Positions 24,104 through 31,338 of a DNA stretch of 39,689 nucleotides are shown piece by piece. Every line of letters starts with the position of its first letter. Position 1 is the first letter of the stretch. The stretch spans positions 1 through 39,689 of the forward strand of contig CAZBRM010000006.1 of the NCBI GenBank assembly GCA_964494655.1, read 5' to 3'. The position numbers were made by a program, and so were the translations under genes. The notes beneath the pieces were generated by a model. The model saw only the letters and a list, made by a program, of their open reading frames with translations, ran no database searches and had not been told where the DNA came from. Origin of the DNA: JAHJQT01 sp964494655 (lineage in GTDB: Bacteria > Patescibacteriota > Minisyncoccia > Portnoybacterales > UBA2143).

Positions 24104-26161
24104 TTATTTAGGCCATTCTTCAATCATTAATAATTCTTTTTCCTTAAATGATAACGTTTGGTAAATAGCTTCGGTAGAGAATGGAATAAAAGGATGAAGA
24201 ATTTTTAAGGAATTCAATAAAACATAAGCAAGAATTTCTTTTGTTTTTTGGTCATTTTGTTTTTTAGCTGATTCAATATATTTATCGCAAAAATCATGCC
24301 AAAAAAAGTCATAAATTAAATGAGCAGCGCTTCCAAAATGATAGTCTTCAAGATATTTTGTTATTTCCTGGCTTACTTCCTTAAGCTGTTTTAGTATTTT
24401 TTTATCCGCTTGAGTTAATTTTGTTTGTAATTCTGGATTCATCATTCTTATTTCAGAATCTCCAATTTGTATTAAAGCGAATCGGCTTGCATTCCATACT
24501 TTATTAACAAATTTTTTACCCATTAAAATATTGTCTTCTGAGAATTTCATGTCTTGTCCTTCAAATGCTTGATAAATTAGACCGAAGCGCGTTGCATCAG
24601 CTCCGTATTGATTTATTAATTCTAAAGGATCAATTCCTGTTCCTAATGACTTACTCATTCTTTTACCTTGTTTATTGAATACAGTGGCGTGGATGTATAT
24701 ATCTGAAAATGGAGGTTTTTTCATAAATTCTAATCCAGAAAAAATCATTCGGGCTACCCATAAATTAATAATATCGCGAGCAGTACTTAAGGTATTAGTA
24801 GGATAATATATTTCTAAATCCTTTGTTTTTTTAGGCCAGCCAAGAGTTGCTAATGGCCACAAGGCAGAAGAAAACCAAGTATCTAAAACATCATCAACTC
24901 CATCAATTGGAATTTTATGACCCCACCATATTTGTCGTGAAATACACCAGTCTTTGATATTTTTCAGCCAATCAAAATATACTTTTTCCCAACGTTTTGG
25001 ATGAAATTTAATTTCCCCGCTTTTAACTGCTTTTATTGCTTTTTCAGCAAGCTGATCCATTTTAAGAAACCATTGGTTGCTTATTAACGGCTCTATAGTA
25101 TTATTGCAACGATAACAACAAGGGATTTGATGCGAATAATCTTCAATTTTTTCAATTAGATTTTCTTTTTCTAATTTTTCGACAACCTTTTTACGCGCGT
25201 CAAGTATTGTTAAGCTAGCAAAATCTTTACCTGCTTTTTTAGTCATACGTCCCTTTTCGCTAATTACTTGAATTGATTTTAAATTATGTTTTTGACCTAT
25301 TTCAGCGTCAACAAATGAATGAGCTGGCGTAACTTTTACAGCCCCAGTGCCGAATTCAGGATCAATAATTTTATCTGCGATAATGGATATTTCTTTATCA
25401 ATTAGAGGCAGAATTGCATTTTTCCCAATAAATTTTTTGTAACGAGAATCATTTGGATTAACAGCAACGGCTGTGTCCCCAAGCATTGTTTCTGGGCGGG
25501 TAGTAGCAACTATGATGAATTCTTTTGAATCAACCAAAGGATATTTTATGTACCACAAATGACTCTTTTCTTCTTTGTATTCTAGTTCTAAGTCAGATAA
25601 ACTTGTTTGGCATCTAGGACACCAGTTAATTACTCTTTTGCCCTGATAAATCCAGCCTTTTTTGTAATAATGAAGAAAAGCTGTTTTAACCGCGTTTTGA
25701 TAATTTTCATTCATTGTAAAAGCGGTTCGAGACCAATCGCATGAGCATCCCATTTTTTTAAGTTGTTCCAAAATTACTTCGCCGTATTTTTTTTGCCATT
25801 TCCAGACCTCTTTCAAAAACTTTTCTTTTTCTAAATTATGACGGGTTAGCCCTTTCTTTTTAAGTTCTTTTTCAACTACATTTTGAGTTGCTATTCCAGC
25901 ATGATCAGTTCCTGGCAGCCACAACGTTTTATATCCCTGCATTCTTTTGAATCTTATTAAAACATCTTGTAAGGTATTATTTAAAGCATGCCCCATATGA
26001 AGTTCTCCAGTAATATTTGGAGGAGGAATTACAATTGTATATGTTTTGGCAGATTTTTTTACTTTTAATTTATTAGGATTAAAAAACCCTGACTTTTCCC
26101 ATTGTTGGTAAATCTTTTCTTCGTTTTCTTTTGAATTGTACGCTTTTGGAAGTTGTTTCAT
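24104..26161 (-). CDS. valS: Valyl-tRNA synthetase, compact form
   Basis: A 685-residue class I synthetase charging tRNA-Val (two tRNA-Val genes are in this window). The HIGH motif is HMGH in IPPPNITGELHMGHALN (about 46-62) and the KMSKS motif is RMSKS. The editing domain has TTRPETMLGDTAVAVNP and zinc-type pairs CPRC and CYRC. Compared with about 850-950 residues in model bacteria, the C-terminal coiled coil is absent (the protein ends at the anticodon-binding helices) and the stretch between WWGHKIP and DVLDTWFSS is cut to about four residues. Its ATG is at the predicted start of its own promoter, inside the tsaD 3' end. Confidence 0.93.
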   Translation of the reverse strand: MKQLPKAYNSKENEEKIYQQWEKSGFFNPNKLKVKKSAKTYTIVIPPPNITGELHMGHALNNTLQDVLIRFKRMQGYKTLWLPGTDHAGIATQNVVEKELKKKGLTRHNLEKEKFLKEVWKWQKKYGEVILEQLKKMGCSCDWSRTAFTMNENYQNAVKTAFLHYYKKGWIYQGKRVINWCPRCQTSLSDLELEYKEEKSHLWYIKYPLVDSKEFIIVATTRPETMLGDTAVAVNPNDSRYKKFIGKNAILPLIDKEISIIADKIIDPEFGTGAVKVTPAHSFVDAEIGQKHNLKSIQVISEKGRMTKKAGKDFASLTILDARKKVVEKLEKENLIEKIEDYSHQIPCCYRCNNTIEPLISNQWFLKMDQLAEKAIKAVKSGEIKFHPKRWEKVYFDWLKNIKDWCISRQIWWGHKIPIDGVDDVLDTWFSSALWPLATLGWPKKTKDLEIYYPTNTLSTARDIINLWVARMIFSGLEFMKKPPFSDIYIHATVFNKQGKRMSKSLGTGIDPLELINQYGADATRFGLIYQAFEGQDMKFSEDNILMGKKFVNKVWNASRFALIQIGDSEIRMMNPELQTKLTQADKKILKQLKEVSQEITKYLEDYHFGSAAHLIYDFFWHDFCDKYIESAKKQNDQKTKEILAYVLLNSLKILHPFIPFSTEAIYQTLSFKEKELLMIEEWPK

Positions 26162-26168
26162 TGATTTT

Positions 26169-26197
26169 AATATAACAGAATTATTTTTTTAGGTAAA
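26169..26197 (-). promoter_or_regulatory. Internal promoter of valS (leaderless geometry)
   Basis: On the minus strand TTTACC (26192-26197) and TATATT (26169-26174) are 17 bp apart. The ATG is 8 bp after the -10 box, so the leader would be about 1 nt. The spacer overlaps the tsaD stop codon. Confidence 0.5.
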
Positions 26198-27217
26198 CAA
26201 TCTTAAATTTGCGTTTGCTTCAATATTAAGCCAACTTTGTTTAAGAGTTGGCTTCTTTCTATGCCCAGCTATGCAGGCAATCATAGCAGCGTTATCGGTA
26301 CATAATTTTATTTGAGGCATTTGAAAATTAACATGATTCAATTCTTTTTTAACAGTCAGTTCCATCTGTTTTCTTAATTCTTTATTAGCGGCTACGCCGC
26401 CCGAAAGCATTACATTTTTAACCTTATATTCTTTTGCTGCTTTTATAGTTTTATAAACCAAAACATCAATGGCTGCTTGTTGAAACGAAGCAGCCATGTC
26501 GTTGATATATTGATTATTAATTTTTTTAGGATTTTGTTTTTTTACTTCATAAAGAACAGCTGTTTTTAATCCAGAAAAAGAAAAATCAAGATTTTGCCTA
26601 TTGATCATTGGCCTGGGTAAATTAAATTTTTTAGGATTTCCTTTTTCTGCTTTCTGTGAAATAATTGGTCCTCCTGGATAGCCAAGTCCAAGCAATTTTG
26701 CAACTTTATCAAAAGCTTCTCCAACAGCGTCATCACGTGTTTCTCCCAGAAGCTTATATTGACCATGTTTCTTCATTAATACTAATTGTGTATGTCCGCC
26801 TGAGACGATTAAGCAGAGAATAGGAAAATTTAAAGTTGAATTTGAATTATCGAGCCAGTTGGCATAGATATGTCCTTTAATATGATTAATTCCTATAATC
26901 GGTTTTTGCCAGTTATAGGCGAGCGCTTTGGCGAAATTAACACCGACTAATAGAGAAGGGATTAAGCCAGGACCGACAGTCACAGCGATTAAATCAATTT
27001 CAGGATTTTTTGCTTCTTTCAACGCTTGTTTAAGGCATGGCCCAATATTTTTCAAATGTTCGCGAGCCGCTAGATTAGGAACTATACCTCCATAAGCGGC
27101 ATGTACTTTTATTTGCGATGAAACAATATTTGATAAAATCTTAAAACCTTTAGTATTTTTTTTAACCAAGGCAATGCCAGTATCATCGCATGATGTTTCT
27201 ATTCCTAAAATAATCAT
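26189..27217 (-). CDS. tsaD: tRNA threonylcarbamoyladenosine transferase
   Basis: A 342-residue ASKHA-fold protein that transfers the threonylcarbamoyl group to A37 of ANN-reading tRNAs, working with TsaB and TsaE. Signatures are ILGIETSCDDTGIALV (about 3-18), the metal-binding NHIKGH (about 108-113), SGGHTQLV, PGGPIISQ, FSFSGLKTAV and the late CTDNAAMIA. Length is normal. Its substrate class includes the tRNA-Ile(UAU) of this window. The ATG coincides with the expected transcription start of a 17-bp-spaced promoter overlapping that of tRNA-Glu. valS follows 27 nt downstream. Confidence 0.96.
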   Translation of the reverse strand: MIILGIETSCDDTGIALVKKNTKGFKILSNIVSSQIKVHAAYGGIVPNLAAREHLKNIGPCLKQALKEAKNPEIDLIAVTVGPGLIPSLLVGVNFAKALAYNWQKPIIGINHIKGHIYANWLDNSNSTLNFPILCLIVSGGHTQLVLMKKHGQYKLLGETRDDAVGEAFDKVAKLLGLGYPGGPIISQKAEKGNPKKFNLPRPMINRQNLDFSFSGLKTAVLYEVKKQNPKKINNQYINDMAASFQQAAIDVLVYKTIKAAKEYKVKNVMLSGGVAANKELRKQMELTVKKELNHVNFQMPQIKLCTDNAAMIACIAGHRKKPTLKQSWLNIEANANLRLFT

Positions 27218-27223
27218 ACTGCA

Positions 27224-27252
27224 ACTTTACAGGATTCCTTGTTTTTTTTCAA
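27224..27252 (-). promoter_or_regulatory. Promoter of tsaD (leaderless geometry)
   Basis: On the minus strand TTGAAA (27247-27252) and TAAAGT (27224-27229) have a 17-bp spacer. The ATG at 27217 is exactly 7 bp past the -10 box, where the first transcribed base is expected. Confidence 0.5.
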
Positions 27253-27266
27253 ATTTTTGGTAGAAT
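27239..27266 (+). promoter_or_regulatory. Promoter of tRNA-Glu, overlapping the divergent tsaD promoter
   Basis: TTGTTT (27239-27244) and TAGAAT (27261-27266) with a 16-bp spacer and TGG before the -10. The expected start is about 8 nt before the tRNA. It shares about 14 bp with the tsaD promoter on the other strand, so the two probably exclude each other. Confidence 0.5.
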
Positions 27267-27280
27267 ATTAAAGATAATAT

Positions 27281-27351
27281 GGCCCCATCGTCTATCGGCA
27301 GGACGCTAGGTTTTCATCCTAGTAAGAGGAGTTCGACTCTCCTTGGGGCTA
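27281..27351 (+). tRNA. tRNA-Glu (anticodon UUC)
   Basis: The cloverleaf has acceptor GGCCCCA/TGGGGCT, ending in a G1:U72 wobble, anticodon stem CTAGG/CCTAG with loop TTTTCAT (anticodon TTC), T-loop TTCGACT and A73. CCA is not encoded. It is a single-gene transcript closed by a terminator at 27,376. Confidence 0.95.
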
Positions 27352-27375
27352 CTAAGATTTTCTTGTTGAAAATGA

Positions 27376-27411
27376 AAAAGGGAAGCTTAGTTAGCTTCCC
27401 CTTTATATTTT
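27376..27411. terminator. Bidirectional terminator between tRNA-Glu and the DnaA-like gene
   Basis: GGGAAGCT/AGCTTCCC (27380-27387 and 27393-27400) with a 5-nt loop. A-rich to the left and T-rich to the right, so it serves both tRNA-Glu (plus) and the convergent DnaA-like gene (minus). Confidence 0.85.
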
Positions 27412-27424
27412 CCCGCTCAAAAAA

Positions 27425-28459
27425 CTAAAAAGAAGATATTCCTCCTTTTAATCTTCTCTCCAAAGAACTTATGGTTTCTCTTAATTCAGGATCTTTTTTT
27501 GTTTCTTCTTTTAATTTATCAAGACTATAGATCACTGTAGAATGACCTCGACTTACCAATCTCCCAATTAATTTTAAAGGTTGGGCAGTTAATTCTTTGC
27601 ATAAATGAAAATAAATTCTCCTGGGCAGAGAATACGCCTTTTTTCGTGATTTAGATTTAATCATTTGAATGTCTGCCTTAAAAAAGGCACAAACAGTTTC
27701 AAGTATTTCTTTTAAAGTCAATTCTCCTTTCTGAGAAAAATATAGTCCCAAAACTTCGTTTACTGTTTCTTTGATAGGAGTCTCAGGACAGAAATTTATC
27801 CTTGTTTTAATATTTTCTAGAATTCCTATCAATTGACGAATGTCTCTTATTGGAATTGTGGCAAGATAGATGATAACATCTTTAGATATCGGCAATTTCA
27901 TGTGTTTAGCATAAGAAACAATAATCTTGCTAATTGTCTGCGAATTAGGAAAATGAATCTCAGTTCTTAAGGCACTAGAAATTATCGATTTCAACTCTTC
28001 TAGAAGATTCAATCCTTCAAGAAAAATTGAAGATGTTAATACTATCTTAACTTTTCTTTCAGCCAGCTTTTTTAAAATCGATAAAAGAAGAAGCTGATTT
28101 TTTCTATCCCTTTTCAGAAAATGAATCCCATCAAAAACAAAAGCCTGACAATCCAATAATTTCTGCTGCAACTCTTCTAGTTGTTCTTTTTTAGCAGATA
28201 TAAAGATATTGCCATCAACATAAACAAATTTCTTTCCTGTTTCCGCCATGGCGGAACACAAGCTTTCGGTTAGATGTGTTTTCCCCAATCCTGTTTCCGC
28301 CAAAATTAAGATTTTCTTGCCATAAACTTGTTCATCTTTGGCAAACATTTTTGTCAGCCAAAAAACAAAACTGTTCTCTTCTCCGACAACAAAATTCTTG
28401 AACCTAAAAGCAGGGTTCAAAGAATCTATCCTACTTTTGAAAATATCTATTATAGTCAT
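27425..28459 (-). CDS. Degenerate DnaA-like protein (AAA+ plus DnaA domain IV)
   Basis: A 344-residue protein that begins directly in the DnaA AAA+ core (LNPAFRFKNFVVGEENSF, 14-31), without DnaA domains I-II. Walker A is AETGLGKT (54-61). Walker B is AFVFDGIHFL (106-115), with glycine where DnaA has a second acidic residue. The box VII region reads EELKSIISSAL instead of RLKSRF, so the arginine finger is lost. Sensor 2 arginine seems kept (R208). Domain IV helix-turn-helix is present (RRIYFHLCKELT to SRGHSTV, 280-309) with RDHSTV changed to RGHSTV. It has a good ribosome binding site (AGGGAG). It is probably a paralogue with regulatory DNA binding, but it might be the only DnaA here. Confidence 0.82.
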   Translation of the reverse strand: MTIIDIFKSRIDSLNPAFRFKNFVVGEENSFVFWLTKMFAKDEQVYGKKILILAETGLGKTHLTESLCSAMAETGKKFVYVDGNIFISAKKEQLEELQQKLLDCQAFVFDGIHFLKRDRKNQLLLLSILKKLAERKVKIVLTSSIFLEGLNLLEELKSIISSALRTEIHFPNSQTISKIIVSYAKHMKLPISKDVIIYLATIPIRDIRQLIGILENIKTRINFCPETPIKETVNEVLGLYFSQKGELTLKEILETVCAFFKADIQMIKSKSRKKAYSLPRRIYFHLCKELTAQPLKLIGRLVSRGHSTVIYSLDKLKEETKKDPELRETISSLERRLKGGISSF

Positions 28460-28505
28460 TTTTCTCTCCCTGTTTTTAAGGTTCTAGCCGATAAGTCCAT
28501 ACTTG

Positions 28506-28534
28506 ACTTTAAGACAAAATCACATTTTTGTCAA
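28506..28534 (-). promoter_or_regulatory. Promoter of the DnaA-like gene
   Basis: On the minus strand TTGACA (28529-28534) and TAAAGT (28506-28511) are 17 bp apart. The -35 lies in the left arm of the inverted repeat 28526-28548. Confidence 0.55.
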
Positions 28535-28548
28535 TTGCTTTGACAAAA
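28526..28548. promoter_or_regulatory. Perfect 9-bp inverted repeat holding both divergent -35 boxes
   Basis: TTTTGTCAA (28526-28534) and TTGACAAAA (28540-28548) flank TTGCT. Each arm contains a consensus TTGACA pointing outwards. A further GACAAAA half-site at 28513-28519 pairs with TTTTGTC at 28526-28532. This could be an operator for one regulator controlling both directions, or simply two back-to-back promoters. Confidence 0.6.
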
Positions 28549-28568
28549 CGACATTATTGTGTTATTTT
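28540..28568 (+). promoter_or_regulatory. Promoter of the glycosidase-GT2 operon
   Basis: A consensus TTGACA (28540-28545) is followed after 17 bp by TATTTT (28563-28568), preceded by TGT, an extended -10. The expected start is near 28575, about 3 nt before the ATG at 28578. Confidence 0.7.
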
Positions 28569-28577
28569 TACTTAAAG

Positions 28578-30590
28578 ATGAAAAACAAGTTTTTAGCTAT
28601 ATTCTTAATATTTATCTGGGGAGGTATTTTTGTCTTTCCGGTAAATGCTTTTGAAATAAAAGAAACATATCCAAGAACAGCTAATTATTATCTTCAACCA
28701 TTAGTTCCTGAAAATGATTATGACGCTTTATCTAAATATGATCTGCTTATTCTAGACATTGACACGCAAACAATTGATGCTTCTATGTTTGATTATCTTG
28801 AAGAAAAAAATGAAGATATTAAATTTTTAGCATATATTCCAAGCCAAAGCGTTAACACACAAGATTTAAGTTCTTGGGCGCGCTGGCGCAGATTGATAAA
28901 TGAGAAAGTTAGTAATAATGACTGGTGGCTCAGAGATAGCAATAATGAAATTATTAGTTTTTCTGATATTTGGCCAACAATTAAATTTGTTAATCCTGGA
29001 GAAAACTGGTCAGATTATTTATCTGATTTAATAGCTGATGACGCAATGCAAAGAGATATCTGGGATGGAATTTTCTATGACATGGTTTTTGCTAATTTGA
29101 GTTGGTTGAATCATGGAGATATTGATATAGATAATGATGGAGAAAAAGAAAGCGTTGATGAGATTAATGAATATTGGCGGATGTGTATGAATGAATTAAT
29201 TAAACAGACAAAAGAAAAAATAGACAGTAATCTTTTAATAGCTAATGTAGATATGCCTAATTATTATGGGGAAGAATTGAATGGATTAATGATGGAAAAT
29301 TTTCCTGTTAAATGGATGGGCGAGAACAGTTGGTCTATTTTAATGGATTATTATTTAAATAATCTTCCTAAGACAAATTTATCTCCTCAAATTTATATCA
29401 TTAACGCTAATACTGAAAATACTGGGACAATGAATAATTTTAGAAAAGTAAGATTTGGATTAACAAGCGCTCTTTTGGGTGATGGATATTTTTCCTTTGA
29501 TTATGGAGATGAGTCTCATGCTCAAACATGGTGGTACGATGAATACGATGTTAGTTTGGGAAAAGCTCAGTCAGGGGAATATAATTTACTTGGTAATGGG
29601 GATCAAGTAATAAAACCGGGATTATGGCGAAGAGATTTTGAAAATGGGATTGCTTTGATTAATTCTACTGATCAGAAACAGACATATGTTTTTAATAATG
29701 AAGAATTTGAATATATTAATGGAACTCAAGACAGAAGAATGAATAATGGTTCAAAAACAAATTGGATAAATTTGGAATCAAAAGATGGAGTGGTTTTATT
29801 GAAGATAAATAAGGAAATTAAAAATGATATTTTTAATAATGGAGTTTTTGTTCGTGTTTTTAGCGATAAAGGAGAACAAACAAGAAATGGATTTTTTACT
29901 TTTAAAGATGGATTTTTAGGGAATAGTAATATTTTAATTTCAGATATTGATGGTGATGGAATTGATGAAGTTCTAACTGATGAAGATGGAGTAATTTATA
30001 TCTACAAAAATGGAGAGAAAACAGAATTAATAACTCCTTATCCTGGATACAAGGGAAAAATATCTTTTGATTCTGGAGACATTAATTCAGATGGTAAAAA
30101 AGAAATTATTACTGGAGCTGGTTCTGGCAGTGAACCTTATGTAAAAATATTTTCTGATGAAGGTATTATTTTAAGTGAATTTATGGCTTATGATCAAAGA
30201 TTTTTTGGAGGAGTTAATATAGCTATCGGAGATGTTAATTCAGATGGTGAAAAAGAAATAATTACCGGAGCTGGTTCTGGCGGTGGATCGCATGTAAAAA
30301 TATTTTCAGAGAATGGAGAAACTTTAAATGAATTTATGGCTTATAACAAGGAATTCCATGGAGGAGTTAATATAGCTATCGGAGATGTTAATTCAGATGG
30401 TAAAAAAGAAATTATTACTGGAGCTGGTTCTGGCGGCGGACCTCATGTAAAAATATTTTCTGACGAAGGCATTATTTTAAATGAATTTATGGCCTATGAT
30501 GAGAAATCAAGAGATGGTATTATAATAATGTCTGATGATTTAGATAATAATAATATTGATGAAATTTTAGTTGGACTAATTGGAGTTTAA
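28578..30590 (+). CDS. Secreted glycoside-hydrolase-like protein with FG-GAP repeats
   Basis: About 670 residues. A signal peptide (1-24, ending VNA) is followed by a TIM-barrel-like domain (about 30-390) that resembles hypothetical glycoside hydrolase families such as GHL15: YDLLILDIDTQTI, KFLAYIPSQ, WDGIFYDMVF (a likely catalytic acid on the strand end) and LLIANVDMP. The C-terminal third carries FG-GAP/calcium-type repeats (ISDIDGDGIDEVL, DINSDGKKEI, DVNSDGEKEI, DVNSDGKKEI, LDNNNIDEIL), probably a beta-propeller or adhesive tail. Three units are nearly identical in DNA. ATG 28578 is preferred over an upstream start because the promoter overlaps the latter. First gene of a three-gene operon. 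Confidence 0.8.
   Translation: MKNKFLAIFLIFIWGGIFVFPVNAFEIKETYPRTANYYLQPLVPENDYDALSKYDLLILDIDTQTIDASMFDYLEEKNEDIKFLAYIPSQSVNTQDLSSWARWRRLINEKVSNNDWWLRDSNNEIISFSDIWPTIKFVNPGENWSDYLSDLIADDAMQRDIWDGIFYDMVFANLSWLNHGDIDIDNDGEKESVDEINEYWRMCMNELIKQTKEKIDSNLLIANVDMPNYYGEELNGLMMENFPVKWMGENSWSILMDYYLNNLPKTNLSPQIYIINANTENTGTMNNFRKVRFGLTSALLGDGYFSFDYGDESHAQTWWYDEYDVSLGKAQSGEYNLLGNGDQVIKPGLWRRDFENGIALINSTDQKQTYVFNNEEFEYINGTQDRRMNNGSKTNWINLESKDGVVLLKINKEIKNDIFNNGVFVRVFSDKGEQTRNGFFTFKDGFLGNSNILISDIDGDGIDEVLTDEDGVIYIYKNGEKTELITPYPGYKGKISFDSGDINSDGKKEIITGAGSGSEPYVKIFSDEGIILSEFMAYDQRFFGGVNIAIGDVNSDGEKEIITGAGSGGGSHVKIFSENGETLNEFMAYNKEFHGGVNIAIGDVNSDGKKEIITGAGSGGGPHVKIFSDEGIILNEFMAYDEKSRDGIIIMSDDLDNNNIDEILVGLIGV
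30075..30533 (+). repeat. Three tandem 153-bp coding repeats
   Basis: Units begin at 30075, 30228 and 30381 with GGAGA(C/T)(A/G)TTAATTCAGATGGT. Each encodes 51 residues of the form GD-NSDG-KEIITGAGSG--VKIFS-EG-EFMAY. Units 2 and 3 are the most alike, suggesting recent duplication. Confidence 0.85.
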
Positions 30591-30594
30591 AAAT

Positions 30595-31332
30595 ATGAAA
30601 AGAAAACTATTAAAAAAAGAAGTAAGTATTGTTGCAATAATTGTTTTTTTCTTAGTAATTGCTTTTCTAAGCTTTTATTGTTTAAAAACAAATCAAGAAA
30701 TTGCTTTAAATTACAGCAGTATTTTAAATATTTTAATTCATCAGGAAAATAAAGTAGATGAGGATATTAAAGATGAATTAGATGAAGACGAAACAGATCC
30801 AGAGGATTCTTCTGAAGATGATTCAGAAGAAGAAATATATGTTTGTAAAAATGCTTTTTTAGAAATAGAATCAGCCGGCCTTTATTATAGTTCTGAAGGG
30901 GATCAATTAGGTGTTGGTCCTTTGCCTCCAAAAGTTGATATTCAAACAAATTACTGGATTTTTTGGAGAGTGGATGGGTTTAATAAAAATTTGAGTGATT
31001 TAAATATCAGTGCACAATTGTCTGAAAATACTGTTTGGATGGATAATAAAAGCTTGCTGGCTGGCAAACTTCAATTTGGTCAAGTAAGCAGGCGTGTAAT
31101 TTGGAAAGTAGATGAAATTAAACAAAGCGGGAATTATAGGGTTGGTTTTGAGATTGGAGTTATCCCAGAGGAAAACAATATTGGAGAAGTTATGGATTTA
31201 CTGACTAATATTAAATATGAAGCATTTGACAAGGAATGTCAGAAAAAAATAGAAGGAACTTTGGGAAACATTACAACTGATTTAAAAAAAGACGCTTTAG
31301 CTTCAGATAAAGGAAAAGTTGAGTCCGACTAA
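30595..31332 (+). CDS. Single-pass membrane protein with acidic linker, unknown
   Basis: About 245 residues. A basic N-terminus (KRKLLKKE) precedes one transmembrane helix (about 11-31). Next comes a strongly acidic linker (about 55-80, mostly D and E) and an external domain (about 82-235) with beta-strand patterns and two cysteines (CKNAFLEI and KECQKK). I do not recognise the domain. The ATG lies 4 nt after the glycosidase-like gene, and the GT2 gene follows 6 nt downstream, so its position suggests a membrane-anchored partner of a polysaccharide synthase. Confidence 0.75.
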   Translation: MKRKLLKKEVSIVAIIVFFLVIAFLSFYCLKTNQEIALNYSSILNILIHQENKVDEDIKDELDEDETDPEDSSEDDSEEEIYVCKNAFLEIESAGLYYSSEGDQLGVGPLPPKVDIQTNYWIFWRVDGFNKNLSDLNISAQLSENTVWMDNKSLLAGKLQFGQVSRRVIWKVDEIKQSGNYRVGFEIGVIPEENNIGEVMDLLTNIKYEAFDKECQKKIEGTLGNITTDLKKDALASDKGKVESD

Positions 31333-31338
31333 TAATTT

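Noticed and set aside
30075..30533. Tandem repeats considered as a CRISPR or DGR variable region
   Set aside because: Units are 153 bp, in frame, and encode FG-GAP repeats; no spacers, template repeat or reverse transcriptase are seen.
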